64,000 bases of DNA from Aphanomyces cochlioides (GCA_019828595.1 JAHQRK010000008.1:62001-126000); one strand, 5' to 3'. Counted from the stretch's first letter, positions 7,658 to 19,326 are shown. A program made the numbers and translations. Notes: generated from the sequence alone by a model not told the origin.

Positions 7658-9272
7658 GGGAAGCGATCGTTGTGAGATCCGCTAGGTCGCCGTGAATTAA
7701 AGTAGGTTCGCTTGGGTGAAACATGACTTGATTGTGGAGAGTGATATCCAAATCGTTGCTTTCGTGTAGTTGAAGGATTTTTGTCATGATGTGACACATC
7801 GATTCTCCGTCGCCAGTGTACATGAATTCCATTCTGTTCCATATGTGGAGGCCAAGGTCGGTGTACATCAGGAGTGACATGAGCGTTTCGGAGGATAGAC
7901 TGCGTTTACCAAGGCGAGAGGGTAACGCTGTCACTGGACTTTTTGTTGAGGCCAAAATTGCCGCATCGCTATTGAAATATAGTGGAGCATGAACTGCCAT
8001 CAATACTTCTGCAATGGCCAGCACTTCTTCGACTTCAACTCTGTTGAGGACGATGTCATCATCGGTGATGATTGCCTCGATGAGTGGGAGGTTGTTGACC
8101 ATCTTCTGGTCACTGAACACCGAGATCACGTGGTCGTGAGTGATTGGAGTGCCGAATGTTGCCTCGTAGAGCTGACCAAAAGATTTTGTGCCACCACCAG
8201 ACGCTCTTAGCCAACGATTAAGCAGTCGAAGACGAACAAAGTATTCGAAGCTGTCACGATTGGAGACAAAAATTTGGTGCAGTTGCAGTCCAAATTCGAT
8301 TGGCGCACGTTCTAGATGGATGCAGATCGTGTCAACACGCCCGTCCGTAATCAATTTCAATAAGTTGAAGGAATCGTGCGCTAACGCTTCCTTAACTTGG
8401 GCCGGGATATGTTGTGGTGCGTTTTGAGCCTTGGTGTCAAGGTCGTTGAGCTCGGCAAGTATGGCATCGAGAGACTTCTCAAACCTTTGGATTGAGCCCT
8501 CGTGGGGTTTGATCCCGCTAATGAACTCTTCAGCGGCAACGTGCACCTTGTCACCAGATTTGAGTGTCAGCTTTGGAACAATTACTTTGACAGTGGTGTT
8601 GCCAACTGTCGTTTCGTGTTCCTCGGGCTCAACATTAGCGCGTTCGTCCAGAGCCGCAAACATGTTCGGGGAGATCCAAGGACGATCAGGAGCTGGGATT
8701 GAGCCAGCGGAGATTGGGGTTTTCTTTCTTTTGCCTGTAGTTTGAACTTCAGTCCATTCCTTGTTGCTGTCTCGGGTCGTTTTCTGCCGTTTGGCAGTGG
8801 ATGTCGAGACAGCGGCGTCTCCCCGTGGGCGGTGAGGGGTTGCGTGAAGTCCATGTTGGGTGGCGATTACATCGAGGTCAAGGCGCGCGAGCTTCTTGTC
8901 ACGGTAAAACCATCCTTGACCAAACACGCGGAGGCACCGACCCTTGAAAATGAATTCTTCAATTGATCGACCGTCATTGTGCATAGATTCGGGTATAGCT
9001 GTCCCTTCAAAATACAAGCGATAACGAGAGCTAGCCAAGCCAGTCGTCGAGGAAACTGTGGAGTATGAGCCCCACAAAAAGCGCGGCTCAAGCTTTGACA
9101 TGATGCTGAACATGAGACGTTCTTCATCCTGTCCTTGGAGACCAGATGGGATATCGATGAAATATCCATCAAGTATATGGGGCTCAGTCATGACAAATCT
9201 CTGAGAGCTGCCATCCTTTGCCACTTGGATCTTGAGAGACTCCACGCAGCTTTTTAAGAGCATCTTCAGAGG
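7650..9272 (-). CDS. LINE ORF1, second reading frame (ORF1b)
   Basis: The frame opens after a TAG at 9275-9273 and its first ATG is at 9263, giving 537 aa from there. It continues the ORF1 protein: a middle domain (FRYRLYFEG-like strand region, residues 15-115), an NMFAALDE motif resembling the NRFAILSS motif of the plus-strand ORF1, and a C-terminal helical domain alignable by eye to the plus-strand ORF1 C-terminus (TDDD...VLMAVHAPLYF against NDED...DLFLSNRAPEAY). It overlaps the upstream frame by 89 nt (9272-9184) and ORF2 by 32 nt (7681-7650). The probable role is RNA binding and particle assembly, known from LINE ORF1s generally. It may be reached by +1 frameshift or may mark a broken ORF1. 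Confidence 0.65.
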   Translation of the reverse strand, partial: PLKMLLKSCVESLKIQVAKDGSSQRFVMTEPHILDGYFIDIPSGLQGQDEERLMFSIMSKLEPRFLWGSYSTVSSTTGLASSRYRLYFEGTAIPESMHNDGRSIEEFIFKGRCLRVFGQGWFYRDKKLARLDLDVIATQHGLHATPHRPRGDAAVSTSTAKRQKTTRDSNKEWTEVQTTGKRKKTPISAGSIPAPDRPWISPNMFAALDERANVEPEEHETTVGNTTVKVIVPKLTLKSGDKVHVAAEEFISGIKPHEGSIQRFEKSLDAILAELNDLDTKAQNAPQHIPAQVKEALAHDSFNLLKLITDGRVDTICIHLERAPIEFGLQLHQIFVSNRDSFEYFVRLRLLNRWLRASGGGTKSFGQLYEATFGTPITHDHVISVFSDQKMVNNLPLIEAIITDDDIVLNRVEVEEVLAIAEVLMAVHAPLYFNSDAAILASTKSPVTALPSRLGKRSLSSETLMSLLMYTDLGLHIWNRMEFMYTGDGESMCHIMTKILQLHESNDLDITLHNQVMFHPSEPTLIHGDLADLTTIASRG

Positions 9273-10116
9273 CTATGCCCCACTTGAGAAGACGATTGGA
9301 GACATCTTTCTCGCACTTGATGACATCGACAAATGCATCGTCCAAATCAAGCGCTTGGTTGTCAAACAATAGAGATGTCATTGCCTTGGAGATGTCGATG
9401 TATTTGGTGTATTGGCCAGTGGACATTTGTAGCCAGCCAACAACATCTCTGGGGGAATGTTTTTGGATGGGCAAAGTGTCGTCAAACGTGAGAGATCCTG
9501 TCGCGCGTTTTTGCAACAAGGACGCCAGCTCGGCCATAGTTGGTCGATAATGGCCGACGTCACTGTTCCGCTGAGCCTTGGCAGATTTAGCTCTCTGCTT
9601 GGCTTGGAATTCCCACACGCATTCGTTTGGCTTTTTGGTCGAGGTGTTCGACTCGGGTGGTATTGGCACGGAGCGTGTTGTAGCAGGAGGCGAGGCATCG
9701 ATTTGAGCTTCAGGCTCCATTTCCACATCAACATTGGTGTCGCGAATCGATTGGTCTTCAGAGCGCGGCTCCAGCTCAGTGGCTTGAGTAATCGGTGGGG
9801 TATGTGGTTGGTTGTTGTTGGAGATATCCTCTATGTCTTCATCAGGCATCGGAGAAACATTATCCTTGTTGACAGTTTTGTCGCTGCTGGTACGAGCGCT
9901 TGGTAATGGCACGCGACCACCGAGTGTAGCAAGACGTATGGGCGGTTGAGCAGCAGGCGGAGTTTTGTCGATGATTGAGTCAGGTTCATCGTCATCATCA
10001 TCGTCAACAATCACCTCCATGATACTAGAAGCGTCCGAGGTATTGCGAAAGGGAGAGGCAGAAAAAGCTGAGGGCTTGTGTGCATGAGCACGGCTGGAAG
10101 AGCGGGTAGTCGCCAT
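9184..10116 (-). CDS. LINE ORF1, first reading frame (ORF1a)
   Basis: A 310-aa frame from the ATG at 10116, 51 nt inside the element 5' end. The N-terminus is Ser/Arg-rich with an acidic run (VDDDDDDEPDS, about residues 37-47), then a Pro/Thr/Ser-rich linker to about residue 165. A more ordered helical region follows (about 185-295; for example YTKYIDISKAMTSLLF). It stops at 9184 in a place where the partial ORF1 of element 1 continues, so this is the N-terminal part of one ORF1 protein whose remainder is in the +1 frame. I cannot name a family for the ordered part. Confidence 0.7.
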   Translation of the reverse strand: MATTRSSSRAHAHKPSAFSASPFRNTSDASSIMEVIVDDDDDDEPDSIIDKTPPAAQPPIRLATLGGRVPLPSARTSSDKTVNKDNVSPMPDEDIEDISNNNQPHTPPITQATELEPRSEDQSIRDTNVDVEMEPEAQIDASPPATTRSVPIPPESNTSTKKPNECVWEFQAKQRAKSAKAQRNSDVGHYRPTMAELASLLQKRATGSLTFDDTLPIQKHSPRDVVGWLQMSTGQYTKYIDISKAMTSLLFDNQALDLDDAFVDVIKCEKDVSNRLLKWGIASEDALKKLRGVSQDPSGKGWQLSEICHD

Positions 10117-10167
10117 GTTGTCAGTTTTGGACAGTGGTACTGCGGGGTAGCTGGCAAATTGGAAACT

Positions 10168-10182
10168 AGCCCTTATAGCTCA
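10168..10182. repeat. Right target-site duplication of element 2
   Basis: Second copy of AGCCCTTATAGCTCA, overlapping the first 14 nt of the intact tRNA gene at 10169. Confidence 0.92.
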
Positions 10183-10240
10183 GTGGTAGAGCACCCGCTT
10201 AGTAAGCGGAAGGTCCGCAGTTCAATCCTGCGTGGGGGCA
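10169..10240 (+). tRNA. tRNA-Thr(AGT), restored by the element 2 duplication
   Basis: Complete gene whose 5' flank is the 5' end of element 2 in head-to-head orientation. The internal promoter is intact. Spacer markers G/ggtc/G/T/A; the A at M5 is otherwise rare in this block. Confidence 0.95.
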
Positions 10241-10817
10241 AAACTTCTTTTGCCTTTTTCTCTTGTTTACACTCGACCTGCAGTTCATCCACTTGACCTC
10301 TCAAAATGTATTTACCAGAAAGACATTCCTCTGTGGATGTATCTCATGAAAATTGTACTCGAACAGTAAAACTAGCAATCATCCATCAAATCGCCTGTCA
10401 CCCGTTTCTACGCAGTGCAAACACCAGTATTTTTAGGTCATTAACACATACGCTCTAAAAAAACAAGTTGTGGTTGATTCCTGGCTTCGAGCTATACAAA
10501 GTATAACTGTTTTGCAAAAAGACGCATATTAGTTGGGTTTGGTGCGATCTCAAAGATGTTGTTGTATTTGGCAAACATACCGAATAATTGATCCATTTGT
10601 TATTCCTTCCTAGCTTTTGTACATATTCGTATGGATTTGACCTCTAGAAATGTTTGACATACTACAAAGGTACTCCCAAAAATTTACAACCATCAAGGAG
10701 TAGGTTCATTGTTGAAAAGAATAAATTCTATCCTTGAATGGATTCAAATCGATGAGATTTTCAATAAGTGTGTATTCGTGTGTTTTTGACCATGTGTGTA
10801 GGAAAGTATCATGTGAA

Positions 10818-10889
10818 GCCCTTATAGCTCAGTGGTAGAGCACCCGCTTAGTAAGCGGAAGGTCCGCAGTTCAATCCTGCGTGGGGGCA
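10818..10889 (+). tRNA. tRNA-Thr(AGT)
   Basis: Identical to the 1376 copy. First unit of the block with a normal array 5' flank. Spacer G/ggtc/G/T/G. Confidence 0.95.
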
Positions 10890-11466
10890 AAACTTCTTTT
10901 GCCTTTTTCTCTTGTTTACACTCGACCTGCAGTTCATCCACTTGACCTCTCAAAATGTATTTACCAGAAAGACATTCCTCTGTGGATGTATCTCATGAAA
11001 ATTGTACTCGAACAGTAAAACTAGCAATCATCCATCAAATCGCCTGTCACCCGTTTCTACGCAGTGCAAACACCAGTATTTTTAGGTCATTAACACATAC
11101 GCTCTAAAAAAACAAGTTGTGGTTGATTCCTGGCTTCGAGCTATACAAAGTATAACTGTTTTGCAAAGAGACGCATATTAGTTGGGTTTGGTGCGATCTC
11201 AAAGATGTTGTTGTATTTGGCAAACATACCGAATAATTGATCCATTTGTTATTCCTTCCTAGCTTTTGTACATATTCGTATGGATTTGACCTCTAGAAAT
11301 GTTTGACATACTACAAAGGTACTCCCAAAAATTTACAACCATCAAGGAGTAGGTTCATTGTTGAAAAGAATAAATTCTATCCTTGAATGGATTCAAATCG
11401 ATGAGATTTTCAATAAGTGTGTATTCGTGTGTTTTTGACCATGTGTGTAGGAAAGTATCATGTGAA

Positions 11467-11538
11467 GCCCTTATAGCTCAGTGGTAGAGCACCCGCTTAG
11501 TAAGCGGAAGGTCCGCAGTTCAATCCTGCGTGGGGGCA
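11467..11538 (+). tRNA. tRNA-Thr(AGT)
   Basis: Spacer T/ggtc/G/T/G. Confidence 0.95.
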
Positions 11539-12115
11539 AAACTTCTTTTGCCTTTTTCTCTTGTTTACACTCGACCTGCAGTTCATCCACTTGACCTCTC
11601 AAAATTTATTTACCAGAAAGACATTCCTCTGTGGATGTATCTCATGAAAATTGTACTCGAACAGTAAAACTAGCAATCATCCATCAAATCGCCTGTCACC
11701 CGTTTCTACGCAGTGCAAACACCAGTATTTTTAGGTCATTAACACATACGCTCTAAAAAAACAAGTTGTGGTTGATTCCTGGCTTCGAGCTATACAAAGT
11801 ATAACTGTTTTGCAAAGAGACGCATATTAGTTGGGTTTGGTGCGATCTCAAAGATGTTGTTGTATTTGGCAAACATACCGAATAATTGATCCATTTGTTA
11901 TTCCTTCCTAGCTTTTGTACATATTCGTATGGATTTGACCTCTAGAAATGTTTGACATACTACAAAGGTACTCCCAAAAATTTACAACCATCAAGGAGTA
12001 GGTTCATTGTTGAAAAGAATAAATTCTATCCTTGAATGGATTCAAATCGATGAGATTTTCAATAAGTGTGTATTCGTGTGTTTTTGACCATGTGTGTAGG
12101 AAAGTATCATGTGAA

Positions 12116-12187
12116 GCCCTTATAGCTCAGTGGTAGAGCACCCGCTTAGTAAGCGGAAGGTCCGCAGTTCAATCCTGCGTGGGGGCA
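12116..12187 (+). tRNA. tRNA-Thr(AGT)
   Basis: Spacer T/ggtc/A/T/G. Confidence 0.95.
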
Positions 12188-12764
12188 AAACTTCTTTTGC
12201 CTTTTTCTCTTGTTTACACTCGACCTGCAGTTCATCCACTTGACCTCTCAAAATTTATTTACCAGAAAGACATTCCTCTGTGGATGTATCTCATGAAAAT
12301 TGTACTCGAACAGTAAAACTAGCAATCATCCATCAAATCGCCTGTCACCCGTTTCTACGCAGTGCAAACACCAGTATTTTTAGGTCATTAACACATACGC
12401 TCTAAAAAAACAAGTTATGGTTGATTCCTGGCTTCGAGCTATACAAAGTATAACTGTTTTGCAAAGAGACGCATATTAGTTGGGTTTGGTGCGATCTCAA
12501 AGATGTTGTTGTATTTGGCAAACATACCGAATAATTGATCCATTTGTTATTCCTTCCTAGCTTTTGTACATATTCGTATGGATTTGACCTCTAGAAATGT
12601 TTGACATACTACAAAGGTACTCCCAAAAATTTACAACCATCAAGGAGTAGGTTCATTGTTGAAAAGAATAAATTCTATCCTTGAATGGATTCAAATCGAT
12701 GAGATTTTCAATAAGTGTGTATTCGTGTGTTTTTGACCATGTGTGTAGGAAAGTATCATGTGAA

Positions 12765-12836
12765 GCCCTTATAGCTCAGTGGTAGAGCACCCGCTTAGTA
12801 AGCGGAAGGTCCGCAGTTCAATCCTGCGTGGGGGCA
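12765..12836 (+). tRNA. tRNA-Thr(AGT)
   Basis: Spacer G/ggtc/A/T/G. Confidence 0.95.
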
Positions 12837-13413
12837 AAACTTCTTTTGCCTTTTTCTCTTGTTTACACTCGACCTGCAGTTCATCCACTTGACCTCTCAA
12901 AATGTATTTACCAGAAAGACATTCCTCTGTGGATGTATCTCATGAAAATTGTACTCGAACAGTAAAACTAGCAATCATCCATCAAATCGCCTGTCACCCG
13001 TTTCTACGCAGTGCAAACACCAGTATTTTTAGGTCATTAACACATACGCTCTAAAAAAACAAGTTATGGTTGATTCCTGGCTTCGAGCTATACAAAGTAT
13101 AACTGTTTTGCAAAGAGACGCATATTAGTTGGGTTTGGTGCGATCTCAAAGATGTTGTTGTATTTGGCAAACATACCGAATAATTGATCCATTTGTTATT
13201 CCTTCCTAGCTTTTGTACATATTCGTATGGATTTGACCTCTAGAAATGTTTGACATACTACAAAGGTACTCCCAAAAATTTACAACCATCAAGGAGTAGG
13301 TTCATTGTTGAAAAGAATAAATTCTATCCTTGAATGGATTCAAATCGATGAGATTTTCAATAAGTGTGTATTCGTGTGTTTTTGACCATGTGTGTAGGAA
13401 AGTATCATGTGAA

Positions 13414-13485
13414 GCCCTTATAGCTCAGTGGTAGAGCACCCGCTTAGTAAGCGGAAGGTCCGCAGTTCAATCCTGCGTGGGGGCA
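13414..13485 (+). tRNA. tRNA-Thr(AGT)
   Basis: Spacer G/ggtc/G/C/G; C at M4 without tgta at M2, a recombinant-looking type. Confidence 0.95.
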
Positions 13486-14062
13486 AAACTTCTTTTGCCT
13501 TTTTCTCTTGTTTACACTCGACCTGCAGTTCATCCACTTGACCTCTCAAAATGTATTTACCAGAAAGACATTCCTCTGTGGATGTATCTCATGAAAATTG
13601 TACTCGAACAGTAAAACTAGCAATCATCCATCAAATCGCCTGTCACCCGTTTCTACGCAGTGCAAACACCAGTATTTTTAGGTCATTAACACATACGCTC
13701 TAAAAAAACAAGTTGTGGTTGATTCCTGGCTTCGAGCTACACAAAGTATAACTGTTTTGCAAAGAGACGCATATTAGTTGGGTTTGGTGCGATCTCAAAG
13801 ATGTTGTTGTATTTGGCAAACATACCGAATAATTGATCCATTTGTTATTCCTTCCTAGCTTTTGTACATATTCGTATGGATTTGACCTCTAGAAATGTTT
13901 GACATACTACAAAGGTACTCCCAAAAATTTACAACCATCAAGGAGTAGGTTCATTGTTGAAAAGAATAAATTCTATCCTTGAATGGATTCAAATCGATGA
14001 GATTTTCAATAAGTGTGTATTCGTGTGTTTTTGACCATGTGTGTAGGAAAGTATCATGTGAA

Positions 14063-14134
14063 GCCCTTATAGCTCAGTGGTAGAGCACCCGCTTAGTAAG
14101 CGGAAGGTCCGCAGTTCAATCCTGCGTGGGGGCA
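14063..14134 (+). tRNA. tRNA-Thr(AGT)
   Basis: Spacer G/ggtc/G/C/G, same as the preceding unit. Confidence 0.95.
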
Positions 14135-14711
14135 AAACTTCTTTTGCCTTTTTCTCTTGTTTACACTCGACCTGCAGTTCATCCACTTGACCTCTCAAAA
14201 TGTATTTACCAGAAAGACATTCCTCTGTGGATGTATCTCATGAAAATTGTACTCGAACAGTAAAACTAGCAATCATCCATCAAATCGCCTGTCACCCGTT
14301 TCTACGCAGTGCAAACACCAGTATTTTTAGGTCATTAACACATACGCTCTAAAAAAACAAGTTGTGGTTGATTCCTGGCTTCGAGCTACACAAAGTATAA
14401 CTGTTTTGCAAAGAGACGCATATTAGTTGGGTTTGGTGCGATCTCAAAGATGTTGTTGTATTTGGCAAACATACCGAATAATTGATCCATTTGTTATTCC
14501 TTCCTAGCTTTTGTACATATTCGTATGGATTTGACCTCTAGAAATGTTTGACATACTACAAAGGTACTCCCAAAAATTTACAACCATCAAGGAGTAGGTT
14601 CATTGTTGAAAAGAATAAATTCTATCCTTGAATGGATTCAAATCGATGAGATTTTCAATAAGTGTGTATTCGTGTGTTTTTGACCATGTGTGTAGGAAAG
14701 TATCATGTGAA

Positions 14712-14783
14712 GCCCTTATAGCTCAGTGGTAGAGCACCCGCTTAGTAAGCGGAAGGTCCGCAGTTCAATCCTGCGTGGGGGCA
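14712..14783 (+). tRNA. tRNA-Thr(AGT)
   Basis: Spacer T/ggtc/G/T/G. Confidence 0.95.
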
Positions 14784-15360
14784 AAACTTCTTTTGCCTTT
14801 TTCTCTTGTTTACACTCGACCTGCAGTTCATCCACTTGACCTCTCAAAATTTATTTACCAGAAAGACATTCCTCTGTGGATGTATCTCATGAAAATTGTA
14901 CTCGAACAGTAAAACTAGCAATCATCCATCAAATCGCCTGTCACCCGTTTCTACGCAGTGCAAACACCAGTATTTTTAGGTCATTAACACATACGCTCTA
15001 AAAAAACAAGTTGTGGTTGATTCCTGGCTTCGAGCTATACAAAGTATAACTGTTTTGCAAAGAGACGCATATTAGTTGGGTTTGGTGCGATCTCAAAGAT
15101 GTTGTTGTATTTGGCAAACATACCGAATAATTGATCCATTTGTTATTCCTTCCTAGCTTTTGTACATATTCGTATGGATTTGACCTCTAGAAATGTTTGA
15201 CATACTACAAAGGTACTCCCAAAAATTTACAACCATCAAGGAGTAGGTTCATTGTTGAAAAGAATAAATTCTATCCTTGAATGGATTCAAATCGATGAGA
15301 TTTTCAATAAGTGTGTATTCGTGTGTTTTTGACCATGTGTGTAGGAAAGTATCATGTGAA

Positions 15361-15432
15361 GCCCTTATAGCTCAGTGGTAGAGCACCCGCTTAGTAAGCG
15401 GAAGGTCCGCAGTTCAATCCTGCGTGGGGGCA
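15361..15432 (+). tRNA. tRNA-Thr(AGT), first unit of duplicated block copy 1
   Basis: Spacer G/tgta/G/C/G. Corresponds to the unit at 24447; they differ only at M1. Confidence 0.95.
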
Positions 15433-16009
15433 AAACTTCTTTTGCCTTTTTCTCTTGTTTACACTCGACCTGCAGTTCATCCACTTGACCTCTCAAAATG
15501 TATTTACCAGAAAGACATTCCTCTGTGGATGTATCTCATGAAAATTGTACTCGAACAGTAAAACTAGCAATCATCCATCAAATCGCCTGTCACCCGTTTC
15601 TACGCAGTGCAAACACCAGTATTTTTATGTAATTAACACATACGCTCTAAAAAAACAAGTTGTGGTTGATTCCTGGCTTCGAGCTACACAAAGTATAACT
15701 GTTTTGCAAAGAGACGCATATTAGTTGGGTTTGGTGCGATCTCAAAGATGTTGTTGTATTTGGCAAACATACCGAATAATTGATCCATTTGTTATTCCTT
15801 CCTAGCTTTTGTACATATTCGTATGGATTTGACCTCTAGAAATGTTTGACATACTACAAAGGTACTCCCAAAAATTTACAACCATCAAGGAGTAGGTTCA
15901 TTGTTGAAAAGAATAAATTCTATCCTTGAATGGATTCAAATCGATGAGATTTTCAATAAGTGTGTATTCGTGTGTTTTTGACCATGTGTGTAGGAAAGTA
16001 TCATGTGAA

Positions 16010-16081
16010 GCCCTTATAGCTCAGTGGTAGAGCACCCGCTTAGTAAGCGGAAGGTCCGCAGTTCAATCCTGCGTGGGGGCA
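16010..16081 (+). tRNA. tRNA-Thr(AGT)
   Basis: Spacer G/ggtc/A/T/G, matching the unit at 25096. Confidence 0.95.
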
Positions 16082-16658
16082 AAACTTCTTTTGCCTTTTT
16101 CTCTTGTTTACACTCGACCTGCAGTTCATCCACTTGACCTCTCAAAATGTATTTACCAGAAAGACATTCCTCTGTGGATGTATCTCATGAAAATTGTACT
16201 CGAACAGTAAAACTAGCAATCATCCATCAAATCGCCTGTCACCCGTTTCTACGCAGTGCAAACACCAGTATTTTTAGGTCATTAACACATACGCTCTAAA
16301 AAAACAAGTTATGGTTGATTCCTGGCTTCGAGCTATACAAAGTATAACTGTTTTGCAAAGAGACGCATATTAGTTGGGTTTGGTGCGATCTCAAAGATGT
16401 TGTTGTATTTGGCAAACATACCGAATAATTGATCCATTTGTTATTCCTTCCTAGCTTTTGTACATATTCGTATGGATTTGACCTCTAGAAATGTTTGACA
16501 TACTACAAAGGTACTCCCAAAAATTTACAACCATCAAGGAGTAGGTTCATTGTTGAAAAGAATAAATTCTATCCTTGAATGGATTCAAATCGATGAGATT
16601 TTCAATAAGTGTGTATTCGTGTGTTTTTGACCATGTGTGTAGGAAAGTATCATGTGAA

Positions 16659-16730
16659 GCCCTTATAGCTCAGTGGTAGAGCACCCGCTTAGTAAGCGGA
16701 AGGTCCGCAGTTCAATCCTGCGTGGGGGCA
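16659..16730 (+). tRNA. tRNA-Thr(AGT)
   Basis: Spacer T/ggtc/G/T/G, matching the unit at 25745. Confidence 0.95.
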
Positions 16731-17307
16731 AAACTTCTTTTGCCTTTTTCTCTTGTTTACACTCGACCTGCAGTTCATCCACTTGACCTCTCAAAATTTA
16801 TTTACCAGAAAGACATTCCTCTGTGGATGTATCTCATGAAAATTGTACTCGAACAGTAAAACTAGCAATCATCCATCAAATCGCCTGTCACCCGTTTCTA
16901 CGCAGTGCAAACACCAGTATTTTTAGGTCATTAACACATACGCTCTAAAAAAACAAGTTGTGGTTGATTCCTGGCTTCGAGCTATACAAAGTATAACTGT
17001 TTTGCAAAGAGACGCATATTAGTTGGGTTTGGTGCGATCTCAAAGATGTTGTTGTATTTGGCAAACATACCGAATAATTGATCCATTTGTTATTCCTTCC
17101 TAGCTTTTGTACATATTCGTATGGATTTGACCTCTAGAAATGTTTGACATACTACAAAGGTACTCCCAAAAATTTACAACCATCAAGGAGTAGGTTCATT
17201 GTTGAAAAGAATAAATTCTATCCTTGAATGGATTCAAATCGATGAGATTTTCAATAAGTGTGTATTCGTGTGTTTTTGACCATGTGTGTAGGAAAGTATC
17301 ATGTGAA

Positions 17308-17379
17308 GCCCTTATAGCTCAGTGGTAGAGCACCCGCTTAGTAAGCGGAAGGTCCGCAGTTCAATCCTGCGTGGGGGCA
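17308..17379 (+). tRNA. tRNA-Thr(AGT)
   Basis: Spacer T/ggtc/A/T/G, matching the unit at 26394. Confidence 0.95.
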
Positions 17380-17956
17380 AAACTTCTTTTGCCTTTTTCT
17401 CTTGTTTACACTCGACCTGCAGTTCATCCACTTGACCTCTCAAAATTTATTTACCAGAAAGACATTCCTCTGTGGATGTATCTCATGAAAATTGTACTCG
17501 AACAGTAAAACTAGCAATCATCCATCAAATCGCCTGTCACCCGTTTCTACGCAGTGCAAACACCAGTATTTTTAGGTCATTAACACATACGCTCTAAAAA
17601 AACAAGTTATGGTTGATTCCTGGCTTCGAGCTATACAAAGTATAACTGTTTTGCAAAGAGACGCATATTAGTTGGGTTTGGTGCGATCTCAAAGATGTTG
17701 TTGTATTTGGCAAACATACCGAATAATTGATCCATTTGTTATTCCTTCCTAGCTTTTGTACATATTCGTATGGATTTGACCTCTAGAAATGTTTGACATA
17801 CTACAAAGGTACTCCCAAAAATTTACAACCATCAAGGAGTAGGTTCATTGTTGAAAAGAATAAATTCTATCCTTGAATGGATTCAAATCGATGAGATTTT
17901 CAATAAGTGTGTATTCGTGTGTTTTTGACCATGTGTGTAGGAAAGTATCATGTGAA

Positions 17957-18028
17957 GCCCTTATAGCTCAGTGGTAGAGCACCCGCTTAGTAAGCGGAAG
18001 GTCCGCAGTTCAATCCTGCGTGGGGGCA
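17957..18028 (+). tRNA. tRNA-Thr(AGT)
   Basis: Spacer T/ggtc/A/T/G, matching the unit at 27043. Confidence 0.95.
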
Positions 18029-18605
18029 AAACTTCTTTTGCCTTTTTCTCTTGTTTACACTCGACCTGCAGTTCATCCACTTGACCTCTCAAAATTTATT
18101 TACCAGAAAGACATTCCTCTGTGGATGTATCTCATGAAAATTGTACTCGAACAGTAAAACTAGCAATCATCCATCAAATCGCCTGTCACCCGTTTCTACG
18201 CAGTGCAAACACCAGTATTTTTAGGTCATTAACACATACGCTCTAAAAAAACAAGTTATGGTTGATTCCTGGCTTCGAGCTATACAAAGTATAACTGTTT
18301 TGCAAAGAGACGCATATTAGTTGGGTTTGGTGCGATCTCAAAGATGTTGTTGTATTTGGCAAACATACCGAATAATTGATCCATTTGTTATTCCTTCCTA
18401 GCTTTTGTACATATTCGTATGGATTTGACCTCTAGAAATGTTTGACATACTACAAAGGTACTCCCAAAAATTTACAACCATCAAGGAGTAGGTTCATTGT
18501 TGAAAAGAATAAATTCTATCCTTGAATGGATTCAAATCGATGAGATTTTCAATAAGTGTGTATTCGTGTGTTTTTGACCATGTGTGTAGGAAAGTATCAT
18601 GTGAA

Positions 18606-18677
18606 GCCCTTATAGCTCAGTGGTAGAGCACCCGCTTAGTAAGCGGAAGGTCCGCAGTTCAATCCTGCGTGGGGGCA
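18606..18677 (+). tRNA. tRNA-Thr(AGT)
   Basis: Spacer G/ggtc/A/T/G, matching the unit at 27692. Confidence 0.95.
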
Positions 18678-19254
18678 AAACTTCTTTTGCCTTTTTCTCT
18701 TGTTTACACTCGACCTGCAGTTCATCCACTTGACCTCTCAAAATGTATTTACCAGAAAGACATTCCTCTGTGGATGTATCTCATGAAAATTGTACTCGAA
18801 CAGTAAAACTAGCAATCATCCATCAAATCGCCTGTCACCCGTTTCTACGCAGTGCAAACACCAGTATTTTTAGGTCATTAACACATACGCTCTAAAAAAA
18901 CAAGTTATGGTTGATTCCTGGCTTCGAGCTATACAAAGTATAACTGTTTTGCAAAGAGACGCATATTAGTTGGGTTTGGTGCGATCTCAAAGATGTTGTT
19001 GTATTTGGCAAACATACCGAATAATTGATCCATTTGTTATTCCTTCCTAGCTTTTGTACATATTCGTATGGATTTGACCTCTAGAAATGTTTGACATACT
19101 ACAAAGGTACTCCCAAAAATTTACAACCATCAAGGAGTAGGTTCATTGTTGAAAAGAATAAATTCTATCCTTGAATGGATTCAAATCGATGAGATTTTCA
19201 ATAAGTGTGTATTCGTGTGTTTTTGACCATGTGTGTAGGAAAGTATCATGTGAA

Positions 19255-19326
19255 GCCCTTATAGCTCAGTGGTAGAGCACCCGCTTAGTAAGCGGAAGGT
19301 CCGCAGTTCAATCCTGCGTGGGGGCA
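19255..19326 (+). tRNA. tRNA-Thr(AGT)
   Basis: Spacer G/ggtc/G/T/G; first of five marker-identical units, matching 28341. Confidence 0.95.

Larger units (their letters stand above)
2039..10167 (-). mobile_element. Complete non-LTR retrotransposon in the tRNA-Thr D arm (element 2)
   Basis: This is an 8129-bp minus-strand LINE with 15-bp target duplications. Removing it plus one duplication makes the distance from the tRNA start at 2025 to that at 10818 exactly 649 bp. Order from 5' to 3': 51-nt leader, ORF1 in two overlapping frames, ORF2 (endonuclease, RT, zinc finger), 212-nt gap, ORF3, 78-nt 3' UTR. There is no poly(A) or simple-repeat tail; the 3' end is CCCCATTGACAT. By architecture it belongs with the APE-type L1/Tx1-like LINEs, some of which are known to target RNA genes. 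The two ORF2 frameshifts suggest this copy is dead, unless they are assembly errors. Confidence 0.93.
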
